From an uncultured Flavobacteriaceae bacterium (GTDB lineage: Bacteria > Bacteroidota > Bacteroidia > Flavobacteriales > Flavobacteriaceae): DNA of 7,524 nucleotides. The stretch lies in NCBI GenBank assembly GCA_913051755.1, contig CAJXBR010000026.1:1-7524 (forward strand). Direction: 5' to 3'. Of this stretch, positions 1 through 5,905 are shown one piece after another; within the stretch, counting starts at the first letter, position 1, and the number at the start of each line of letters is the position of its first letter. Both the position numbers and the translations under genes were made by a program. The notes beneath the pieces were generated by a model. The model was given only the letters and a program-made list of their open reading frames with translations. It did not search any database and had not been told where the DNA came from.

Positions 1-1058
1 GAATTTGTACGCGCAATCAGGAAATAATCTGCAAGAACAAGTGCAGCCATTGCCTCCACTATAGGTACCGCGCGCGGAACTACACAAGGGTCATGACGTC
101 CTTTGCCTTCCATGGTAATTTCTTTTCCAGACTTGTCAATTGTAGTTTGATCTTGCATGATCGTTGCGACTGGCTTGAATGCAACATTAAAATAGATGTC
201 CATCCCATTGCTTATCCCTCCTTGAACACCGCCAGAATAGTTTGTTTTAGTAGTGCCATCCGAATTGAAAAGGTCATTGTGTTGACTTCCGCGCCAAGAA
301 GCACCTGCAAAGCCACTTCCATATTCAAACCCCTTTACGGCATTGATTGAAAGCATGGCTTTTCCAAGTTCCGCATGAAGTTTGTCAAACACGGGCTCCC
401 CAAGTCCAATTGGAACATTTTTAATTACACAGGTAACCAATCCACCTACTGTATCTCCTTCTTTTCGGATCTGCTTGATGTATTCTTTCATTTCCTTTGC
501 CATTTTAGGGTCAGGACAACGTACAGGGTTGGATTCGATCGACGAAAAGTCGGTTTGTAAATGAGGGTTTTCAAGTTTTAAATCACCAACTGCAGAAACA
601 AAAGCGTGAAATTGCACACCAGACATAAACTGTTTCGCAATAGAGCCAGCAACAACTCTTGCTACCGTTTCGCGGGCAGAGCTTCGCCCTCCACCTCTAT
701 AATCTCGAAAACCATATTTTTTATCATAGACAAAATCAGCATGTGATGGACGGTAGGCATTTTTAATATGATCATAATCTTTAGATTTCTGATTGCTATT
801 ATGTATCACAAAGCCAATAGGAGTTCCCGTTGTCATTCCCTCAAAAATACCAGAAAAAATTTCCACACGATCTGGCTCTTTTCGCTGGGTCACAATTTTT
901 GATTGTCCTGGCTTCCTACGGTCTAAGTCTGCTTGGATAGCATCCTCATCAATTGATACCCCAGCGGGACACCCATCGATAATTCCACCCAAAGCAGGAC
1001 CATGAGATTCGCCGAATGTAGTTAATGTGAAAAGGTGACCAAATTTGTTGCCTGCCAT
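1..1058 (-). CDS. aroC: Chorismate synthase (3' end cut by window edge)
   Basis: This enzyme removes phosphate from 5-enolpyruvylshikimate-3-phosphate to give chorismate, the last step of the shikimate pathway to aromatic amino acids, folate and quinones. It is cytoplasmic and needs reduced FMN. Translating the minus strand from the ATG at 1058 gives 352 residues with no stop before the window edge. The family signatures are present: GESHG at 16-20, the FMN/substrate-binding [17 protein letters not shown] at 115-131, and [18 protein letters not shown] at 320-337. Family members are usually about 350-370 residues, so only a short tail should be missing. The start is chosen because [20 protein letters not shown] matches the normal N-terminus. 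The gene is divergent from the thioredoxin-like lipoprotein gene, with 94 nt between them. Nothing in the visible part looks broken. The identification is secure. Confidence 0.97.
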   Translation of the reverse strand, partial: MAGNKFGHLFTLTTFGESHGPALGGIIDGCPAGVSIDEDAIQADLDRRKPGQSKIVTQRKEPDRVEIFSGIFEGMTTGTPIGFVIHNSNQKSKDYDHIKNAYRPSHADFVYDKKYGFRDYRGGGRSSARETVARVVAGSIAKQFMSGVQFHAFVSAVGDLKLENPHLQTDFSSIESNPVRCPDPKMAKEMKEYIKQIRKEGDTVGGLVTCVIKNVPIGLGEPVFDKLHAELGKAMLSINAVKGFEYGSGFAGASWRGSQHNDLFNSDGTTKTNYSGGVQGGISNGMDIYFNVAFKPVATIMQDQTTIDKSGKEITMEGKGRHDPCVVPRAVPIVEAMAALVLADYFLIARTN

Positions 1059-1072
1059 GAGTCTATTTTTAG

Positions 1073-1080
1073 CAAAAATA
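1073..1080 (-). promoter_or_regulatory. Candidate -7 element for aroC
   Basis: On the minus strand this reads TATTTTTG, a full match to the Bacteroidota -7 consensus TAnnTTTG, 14 nt before the aroC ATG. The position 19 nt further upstream reads GAA instead of TTG, and the nearest TTG is 26 nt away, so the -33 half is weak. If used, the leader would be about 10 nt. Confidence 0.4.
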
Positions 1081-1109
1081 CGATGATTTTATGTAATGAT
1101 TCATATCAA

Positions 1110-1139
1110 TTGAGAATACTAAAACATTACTTACCTTTG
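1110..1139 (+). promoter_or_regulatory. Bacteroidota sigma-A type promoter of the lipoprotein gene
   Basis: TTG at 1110-1112 and TACCTTTG at 1132-1139 are separated by exactly 19 nt, matching the Bacteroidota primary-sigma consensus TTG-N19-TAnnTTTG. The -7 element ends 13 nt before the ATG at 1153, so the expected leader is only about 7-10 nt of A/T-rich sequence with no Shine-Dalgarno site. The -33 TTG lies within the palindrome TCAATTGA (1106-1113). This is the best promoter in the window. Confidence 0.7.
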
Positions 1140-1152
1140 AAAAAAAATTAAT

Positions 1153-2283
1153 ATGCGTACAATCGCTCCATTCCTCGCAATACTCTTTGTTATCACTAGC
1201 TGTTCGGAAACAACAGATTATACCTTAAATGGATTAATAGATCTTGAGGATGGTCAAAACGTACTTCTTTTAGGTGTTGACGAGCAGTCTCAATTAATGC
1301 CAATCGACACAGTCCAAATCGAGGCTGGAACGTTTAGTCTTTCTGGCTCATCCAAATACCCTGAAATGCACTATCTAAATTTTGAGGGTGTACGTAGCCT
1401 TCTTCCTGTTGTCATCGAACCAGGTACAATCACTGTTGAAGCAAAAAAAGATAGCATTCAAAAAGCGAGTATAAAAGGTACCAAATCAAATCAAGATGTT
1501 TCTCGTTTCTTAGAAGAAGTGAGAACATTTAATCAAGCATTACAAGAGATTTCTTTTGAACTGCGCAATGCTATGTTGAGTAAAGACAGTTTGAATATTT
1601 CAGACTTACAGGAGCAGTATGACGGTATAGTAGTCAAAATTGCAGATTTTGAAATCAATTTTATCAAAGAGAATCCTGACTCATATGTTTCATCATTAAT
1701 TTTAGAGCAGCGTGTTACATCTGGACAAATCGACAAAACAGAGGCGCAAGATTTATTTGATCAGCTAGACAGCAAAATTCAAATGACAAAGTCCGCGCAA
1801 AACATACTTGAGTTGCTGCGACAAAAAGAATTGCAAGAAGAGGCTAATATAGAAACTCCAAGGGTAGGTGATGTTGCCCCAGATTTTAAAGCGCCTAGCC
1901 CAAATGGCGAATTGGTTTCATTGGATCAAGCCAAAGGAAAATTTACAGTCATTGACTTTTGGGCATCTTGGTGTAAACCATGTCGCAATCAAAGCCCTGC
2001 GCTTGTAGAGCTTTACAACACCTATAAAAGCCAGGACGTGAAGATTGTTAGTGTTTCGCTCGATCGAAGCAGGAAGCTTTGGTTAGATGCGATTGAGGAT
2101 GATGGTTTGAATTGGACACATGTCTCTAACTTAAGGCACTGGCAAGATCCTGTTGCCGAAAAATATAACGTGCGCTCCATCCCTGAATTGTTTTTAATTG
2201 ATGATAATGGAACTGTTATTGCTCGTAGTCACGATTTGGCGTCGATCAAAAGCATTCTTAAAAACGCTACTTCAAACCTATAG
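1153..2283 (+). CDS. TlpA/ResA-like thiol-disulfide oxidoreductase lipoprotein with N-terminal DUF4369-like domain
   Basis: This is a 376-residue exported redox protein. The N-terminus is a lipoprotein signal, MRTIAPFLAILFVITSC, with C17 as the likely lipidated cysteine, followed by the polar, partly acidic residues SETTD. Residues about 24-110 form a beta-rich domain resembling DUF4369, common at the front of Bacteroidota thioredoxin-like lipoproteins. Residues about 115-230 are mainly helical and rich in Glu, Gln and Lys. The C-terminal AhpC-TSA/TlpA domain (about 236-370) has the active site WCKPC at 273-277 (C274, C277) and a cis-proline loop RSIPELFLID at 341-350. Such proteins reduce disulfides of extracytoplasmic partners, for example in cytochrome c maturation or repair; the partner cannot be read from this context. 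The gene is convergent with the rhomboid gene and overlaps its stop by 6 nt. No start alternative is needed. The class is secure; the specific role is unknown. Confidence 0.9.
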   Translation: MRTIAPFLAILFVITSCSETTDYTLNGLIDLEDGQNVLLLGVDEQSQLMPIDTVQIEAGTFSLSGSSKYPEMHYLNFEGVRSLLPVVIEPGTITVEAKKDSIQKASIKGTKSNQDVSRFLEEVRTFNQALQEISFELRNAMLSKDSLNISDLQEQYDGIVVKIADFEINFIKENPDSYVSSLILEQRVTSGQIDKTEAQDLFDQLDSKIQMTKSAQNILELLRQKELQEEANIETPRVGDVAPDFKAPSPNGELVSLDQAKGKFTVIDFWASWCKPCRNQSPALVELYNTYKSQDVKIVSVSLDRSRKLWLDAIEDDGLNWTHVSNLRHWQDPVAEKYNVRSIPELFLIDDNGTVIARSHDLASIKSILKNATSNL

Positions 2284-2919
2284 TTTACCTCTGCTTTTCA
2301 TCACGAGGTACATTAATAAAGGAGTCATCATAACTAATATAAGGTACATTTGCATGTAGATCAAGGATGGATATATTAACAGAGTGATCAAAAACCCTGC
2401 TAATGCACCTCCAAAATGAGCAGTATGCCCTATATTATCCCTTCTACTTTTCATTCCAAATAATGTGTATAAAAGATATAAAATTCCAAAGGTGTACCCT
2501 GGAATTGGGATAGGTAAAAACAGTAAAACAAGCTTCATTTGTGGAAAGATAAGTATCGAAGAATACACAATTCCAGAAACTGCACCACTCGCTCCTACTG
2601 CTGTGTAATTGGGCTCATTCTTGTGGTTGAAATATGTAAAATAGTTTCCAGCAAACAAACTGGCAATATAGATCAAAAGAAACAAATAAACTCCTGTAAT
2701 TTGGATAACAACATCCCCAAATATGTACAAAGCAAACATATTAAAGATCAAATGCGCTGTGTTGACATGCAGAAATCCAGAAGTTAACAGACGGAAATAC
2801 TCATTTTTTTGAAGTTGGAAGACTGAAAACTTATAACGATCGAAAAATTGTACATCTGAAAAACCCTTATTGGAGATAAAGACATTTGAAATGATGAGAA
2901 GCAACAGAGGTAATGACAT
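2278..2919 (-). CDS. Rhomboid family intramembrane serine protease
   Basis: This is a predicted integral membrane protease that cleaves transmembrane substrates within or next to the bilayer. The 213-residue product from the ATG at 2919 is strongly hydrophobic, with about six membrane segments, the size of a minimal bacterial rhomboid. The signatures are HLIFN at 56-60 (the oxyanion-side H and N of the HxxxN motif), GASG at 109-112 with catalytic S111, and HTAHFGGALAG at 165-175 with catalytic H168. The frame is open upstream to an ATG at 3003, but that start would add 28 residues, cover the whole divergent promoter region and overlap the acyltransferase gene. MSLPLLLLIISNVF begins at the normal family position just before the first membrane helix. 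It is convergent with the lipoprotein gene, sharing the sequence CTATAG, and divergent from the acyltransferase gene. The substrate is unknown. Confidence 0.93.
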   Translation of the reverse strand: MSLPLLLLIISNVFISNKGFSDVQFFDRYKFSVFQLQKNEYFRLLTSGFLHVNTAHLIFNMFALYIFGDVVIQITGVYLFLLIYIASLFAGNYFTYFNHKNEPNYTAVGASGAVSGIVYSSILIFPQMKLVLLFLPIPIPGYTFGILYLLYTLFGMKSRRDNIGHTAHFGGALAGFLITLLIYPSLIYMQMYLILVMMTPLLMYLVMKSRGKL

Positions 2920-2934
2920 ATCAAAATTTGGTTC

Positions 2935-2952
2935 CAAATATATATATATTTG
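2935..2952. promoter_or_regulatory. Palindromic back-to-back -7 elements for the rhomboid and acyltransferase genes
   Basis: CAAATATATATATATTTG is a perfect 18-bp palindrome in the 64-nt gap between the two divergent genes. Each strand carries TATATTTG, a match to the TAnnTTTG -7 consensus: plus strand at 2945-2952, minus strand at 2935-2942. The minus element ends 15 nt before the rhomboid ATG and the plus element 31 nt before the acyltransferase ATG. Neither has a TTG at the ideal 19-nt spacing: the minus side has TTT there, and the plus side has a TTG only 14 nt away. Promoter use is inferred. A low-complexity AT tract could produce the match by chance, and the palindrome could instead be a protein-binding site. 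Confidence 0.45.
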
Positions 2953-2983
2953 TAAGCTGAAAAACCATCTAGCCCAGACTTTC

Positions 2984-3865
2984 ATGAATTTACTCATATA
3001 CATACTTTCGCTTCCTCTAATCTACTTTATCGCCTTACTACCCTTTCGTTTGTTGTATGTTTTTTCTGATGTCTTATCATTTGTTCTTTATCGAATCATC
3101 GGCTATCGAAAAAAAGTGGTGCGTGATAACCTCATTCGAACTGGTTTTGGCGAAAATGAAACGCAACGCCTAGCAATCGAAAAAGCAGTGTATAAGCATT
3201 TTTGTGATTTATATCTTGAAACGTTGAAATCTCTTCTTTTGACCAAAAGTCAAATTCAAAGACGCTTTGTAGTGAAGAACTCGTCCTTGCTACAAAGTTA
3301 TGCTTTACAGGGAAAATCAGTCATCATGATGTGTGGACATTATGCTAGTTATGAGTGGCTTTTATCGATGGGATATTATTCCGATCACACTGCCTATGGC
3401 ATTTACGCACCTCTATCAAATCCATACTTCGATCAGCTTATAATCAGAGTTCGAAAGCGTTATGGTGCCTATTTGATTCCTCGTCGTGAGACAGTAAAGT
3501 CAATCAAACATCATGTTGAAAACAATCATTTAGGATTGTATGGATTTGCGAGTGATCAGTCTCCTCAAATTAGGAAAAAGACCTATTTCCGCAAGTTTTT
3601 TGGCACTGAAGTCCCTGTCTTTACAGGTGCTGAACGCATTGCAAAAGAACACGATATTCCTGTCTTAATGGCAAAAGTGCGACGCGTAAAAAGGGGGTTT
3701 TATAAAACTGAAATTACAGTACTGGCCAATGAACCTAGAAAAACAGAAGAAAATTATATTACAGACAAGTTTACTGAGGAATTGGAAATTCTTATCAAAG
3801 AAGATCCGAAATATTATTTGTGGACTCACAATCGTTTTAAGCGAATGCACACTAAAAGTGATTGA
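2984..3865 (+). CDS. LpxL/HtrB-family lipid A biosynthesis acyltransferase
   Basis: This family transfers an acyl chain from acyl-ACP to a lipid acceptor, classically the secondary acylation of lipid A at the inner face of the inner membrane. The 293-residue product has a hydrophobic N-terminal segment (about 2-25). It carries the catalytic HX4E motif in GHYASYEW (H119, E124), then ASDQSP at 189-194, FFGTEVPVFTG at 205-215 and YLWTHNRFK at 278-286, all in family order. The frame is open upstream to an ATG at 2870, but those extra 38 residues are unlike the family and would lie inside the rhomboid gene on the other strand; MNLLIYILSLPLIYF is the usual beginning. The stop lies 14 nt inside the 3' end of glmM. 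Lipid A, or another lipid such as an aminolipid, could be the acceptor; the sequence alone does not settle this. No gene symbol is assigned because the position acylated is unknown. Confidence 0.88.
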   Translation: MNLLIYILSLPLIYFIALLPFRLLYVFSDVLSFVLYRIIGYRKKVVRDNLIRTGFGENETQRLAIEKAVYKHFCDLYLETLKSLLLTKSQIQRRFVVKNSSLLQSYALQGKSVIMMCGHYASYEWLLSMGYYSDHTAYGIYAPLSNPYFDQLIIRVRKRYGAYLIPRRETVKSIKHHVENNHLGLYGFASDQSPQIRKKTYFRKFFGTEVPVFTGAERIAKEHDIPVLMAKVRRVKRGFYKTEITVLANEPRKTEENYITDKFTEELEILIKEDPKYYLWTHNRFKRMHTKSD

Positions 3866-5228
3866 CAATATCCTGAATCCCTTTTACCAATTCATCTAAA
3901 CGCTGTTCTGTCTTTGCTTCAGCGTAAATGCGAATAATTGGTTCTGTATTCGATTTTCGAATGTGTACCCAACCATCTGAAAAATCAATTTTCACCCCAT
4001 CAATACGTGTCACAGTATTATCTGTATATGAGGTTGCAATGGTGTTGAGTAGACTTTCAACATCACGATTTTGAGTCAGATTGATTTTATCTTTTCTCAT
4101 AAGCCAATTTGGGTATTTACTACGCAAAACAGAAACAGAACAGTCCTGTTTACAAAGATGCGAGAGGAATAATGCAACACCAACCAAGGCATCACGCCCA
4201 TAATGAAGGTCAGGGTAAATCACACCACCATTGCCTTCTCCCCCTATAACAGCGTTGCTTTTTTTCATAAGTTCAACTACATGGGTTTCTCCAACAGCAC
4301 TTGCAACATAATCTCCCCCATACTGGCGAGTGACTTCAGCCAATGCACGAGTAGAAGACAAGTTGGAGACTGTATTTCCAGGATGTTGATGTAATACATA
4401 GTCAGCACAAGCCACTAAGGTGTACTCTTCACCGAACAAAATCCCTTGCTCGTCCATAAAGACCAATCGATCTACATCAGGGTCAACAGCAATACCCAAA
4501 TCTGCATGATGCCTCACGACTGCTTCGGACAAGTCTGTTAAATGTTGAGCAAGAGGTTCGGGATTGTGTGGAAAATCGCCATTTGGTTCGCAGTGTATGG
4601 GAACAACATTAACACCCAATGTATCTAACAGCTTTGGTATTGCAATGCCCCCACTTGAATTAACTCCATCTACAACAGCTGTCAGTCCACGATTTTTAAT
4701 CAATTCTACATCTACAAGTGGCAAGTCTAGTACTGCATTAATGTGGTGTTGAATTGCATCAGTCTCTATGCATATCGCTCCCAATTTGTTGACTGTAGCA
4801 AACTCAACAGATGAAAGGTTTTTACTTATCTTATTGATTTTCTCTCCATTTTCAGCATCAAGAAACTCCCCTTTTTCATTGAGAAGTTTTAAGGCATTCC
4901 ACTCTTTGGGGTTGTGACTGGCAGTGAGTATAATACCGCCTTGCGCTTTATGACGTACAACCTCCATTTCGACAGTTGGTGTCGTCGATAAACCCACATC
5001 AATCACATGGATTCCCAGTGAGATAAGTGTTTGCTGAACAAGCTCTTGGATCATTTCTCCCGAGGGTCGAGCATCACGACCAACCACGACTGTCCCTTTT
5101 TGATGTTTATGTAATAACCAAGTACCATAAGCACTTGTAAATCGAATCACATCAACAGGAGTGAGGTTACTACCCTCTTTTCCACCAATGGTTCCTCGTA
5201 TGCCAGAAATTGAACTGATGAGTGTCAT
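3852..5228 (-). CDS. glmM: Phosphoglucosamine mutase (alpha-D-phosphohexomutase family)
   Basis: The enzyme interconverts glucosamine-6-phosphate and glucosamine-1-phosphate, which feeds UDP-GlcNAc synthesis for peptidoglycan and LPS. It is cytoplasmic. The 458-residue product has all four phosphohexomutase motifs in order: the phosphoserine loop TASHNP (102-107, S104), metal-binding DPDVDR (249-254), the sugar-binding loop GGEGNGG (329-335), and the phosphate-binding loop RKSNTEP (424-430). The N-terminus MTLISSISGIRGTIGG matches what I recall of Bacteroidota GlmM proteins. An in-frame ATG at 5264 would add 12 residues not typical of the family, so 5228 is preferred. The sugar loop differs from the GEQSGH of E. 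coli-type GlmM, so phosphomannomutase or mixed activity cannot be excluded. The gene is convergent with and overlaps the acyltransferase gene, and is divergent from the ACP phosphodiesterase gene. Confidence 0.9.
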   Translation of the reverse strand: MTLISSISGIRGTIGGKEGSNLTPVDVIRFTSAYGTWLLHKHQKGTVVVGRDARPSGEMIQELVQQTLISLGIHVIDVGLSTTPTVEMEVVRHKAQGGIILTASHNPKEWNALKLLNEKGEFLDAENGEKINKISKNLSSVEFATVNKLGAICIETDAIQHHINAVLDLPLVDVELIKNRGLTAVVDGVNSSGGIAIPKLLDTLGVNVVPIHCEPNGDFPHNPEPLAQHLTDLSEAVVRHHADLGIAVDPDVDRLVFMDEQGILFGEEYTLVACADYVLHQHPGNTVSNLSSTRALAEVTRQYGGDYVASAVGETHVVELMKKSNAVIGGEGNGGVIYPDLHYGRDALVGVALFLSHLCKQDCSVSVLRSKYPNWLMRKDKINLTQNRDVESLLNTIATSYTDNTVTRIDGVKIDFSDGWVHIRKSNTEPIIRIYAEAKTEQRLDELVKGIQDIVNHF

Positions 5229-5234
5229 ATTTTG

Positions 5235-5242
5235 CAAAGATA
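5235..5242 (-). promoter_or_regulatory. Candidate -7 element for glmM
   Basis: The minus strand reads TATCTTTG, a full TAnnTTTG match, only 6 nt before the glmM ATG at 5228. The nearest upstream TTG is at 16 nt spacing instead of 19. If real, the transcript would begin at or within a few nucleotides of the start codon, so glmM mRNA would be almost leaderless. Confidence 0.35.
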
Positions 5243-5267
5243 ATAAAGAATGTATCCCCAACATTCA

Positions 5268-5275
5268 TATTTTTG
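5268..5275 (+). promoter_or_regulatory. Possible -7 element for the ACP phosphodiesterase gene
   Basis: TATTTTTG matches TAnnTTTG and ends 4 nt before the ATG at 5280, which would put the transcription start at about the A of the ATG. No TTG lies at the expected distance upstream. It is a weak call, listed because the same near-leaderless layout occurs on the other strand of this gap. Confidence 0.25.
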
Positions 5276-5279
5276 AGAG

Positions 5280-5858
5280 ATGAATTACTTAGGCCATATG
5301 ATTCTTTCGGGAGATGATGAAAACACTCTTTTAGGCAACTTTATTGGGGATCATATCAACAATAAAACCCTGAAACATTACAGTCAGTCTGTTCAATTGG
5401 GCATTCATCTTCACAGAACAATTGATTTATACACTGACAGTCATCCAAAAAGTAGGGTATTGCGTGCTGTTTTATTCCATCTGTATCGACATCGATCTCG
5501 AGTGATTTTAGACTTGTTTTACGATCATTTTTTGGCTGCTCACTTCGAGAAGTTCCATCCCCTACCATTGTCGATATATGTGCAAAAGGTTTATGATATG
5601 CTTCAGCGGCAATTACACCTTATGCCTGCAAGTGCTAAACACTATTTTTTGGCGATGAAAAAATATGGTTGGCTTGAGGATTATGCTAGTACTGAGGGCA
5701 TTCGATTGGTTTTAAATCAAATGTCAAAACGGAAAAACATAGACCCAATGGGTAATGCTGTTGATCAATTGAACGATGACTACTCCTATTTTAAAGATAC
5801 TGCTTTTGATTTTTTGGAAGATGTGATTGATCATTTCGGTCTTCATAAATCAAACTAA
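5280..5858 (+). CDS. acpH: Acyl carrier protein phosphodiesterase (DUF479/AcpH family)
   Basis: AcpH-type enzymes hydrolyse the 4'-phosphopantetheine arm from holo-ACP to give apo-ACP, opposing AcpS. The 192-residue product is close in length to E. coli AcpH (193) and aligns from end to end by eye. It opens MNYLGHMILS (compare MNFLAHLHLA) and has GNFIGDHI at 19-26, GIHLHRTIDLYTD at 41-53 and LDLFYDHFLAAHF at 77-89, where the conserved His and Asp residues of this HD-like helical family lie. LNQMSKR at 145-151 matches the conserved LNGMASR region. The start is 51 nt from the divergent glmM start. uvrA follows 47 nt downstream on the same strand and may be co-transcribed. The family is clear. 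Biochemical activity of Bacteroidota members is inferred from E. coli, so the symbol is given by homology. Confidence 0.87.
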   Translation: MNYLGHMILSGDDENTLLGNFIGDHINNKTLKHYSQSVQLGIHLHRTIDLYTDSHPKSRVLRAVLFHLYRHRSRVILDLFYDHFLAAHFEKFHPLPLSIYVQKVYDMLQRQLHLMPASAKHYFLAMKKYGWLEDYASTEGIRLVLNQMSKRKNIDPMGNAVDQLNDDYSYFKDTAFDFLEDVIDHFGLHKSN

Positions 5859-5905
5859 AACTCTTTCAAAATTTTATTAAATTAAAGTATATTGCGTGTT
5901 TGCTC
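5859..5905 (+). other. Short A/T-rich gap between the ACP phosphodiesterase gene and uvrA
   Basis: This 47-nt spacer is A/T-rich. I see no convincing TTG-N19-TAnnTTTG promoter, hairpin terminator or Shine-Dalgarno site. The only partial -7 match, CGTGTTTG at 5895-5902, lacks the TA. The lack of signals is compatible with read-through from the gene upstream. I looked by eye for a LexA-like site and did not recognise one. Confidence 0.5.

Noticed and set aside
93..1005. Plus-strand open frames of 60-85 codons at 93-350, 375-564 and 793-1005
   Set aside because: They lie opposite aroC, whose minus-strand translation is clean and carries all family signatures; these are shadow frames.
2941..2952. 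AT dinucleotide run as a slipped-strand phase-variable repeat
   Set aside because: The run is only about six TA units and non-coding. It is too short to argue for phase variation, and the palindrome with -7 motifs is the better description.
2870..2983. N-terminal extension of the acyltransferase frame (start at 2870)
   Set aside because: The extra 38 residues do not resemble the family, lie over the rhomboid coding sequence and the divergent promoter gap, and the normal hydrophobic N-terminus starts at 2984.
2920..3003. N-terminal extension of the rhomboid frame (start at 3003)
   Set aside because: It would overlap the acyltransferase start and place the promoter region inside the gene. The family-like start is 2919.
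5229..5264. GlmM start at 5264
   Set aside because: It adds 12 residues before MTLISSISGIRG, the position where related proteins begin, and uses up most of the divergent promoter gap.
1758..5834. Several TGATCA hexamers spread over the window
   Set aside because: I count about five, not far above what base composition would give, with no regular spacing and mostly within coding sequence.
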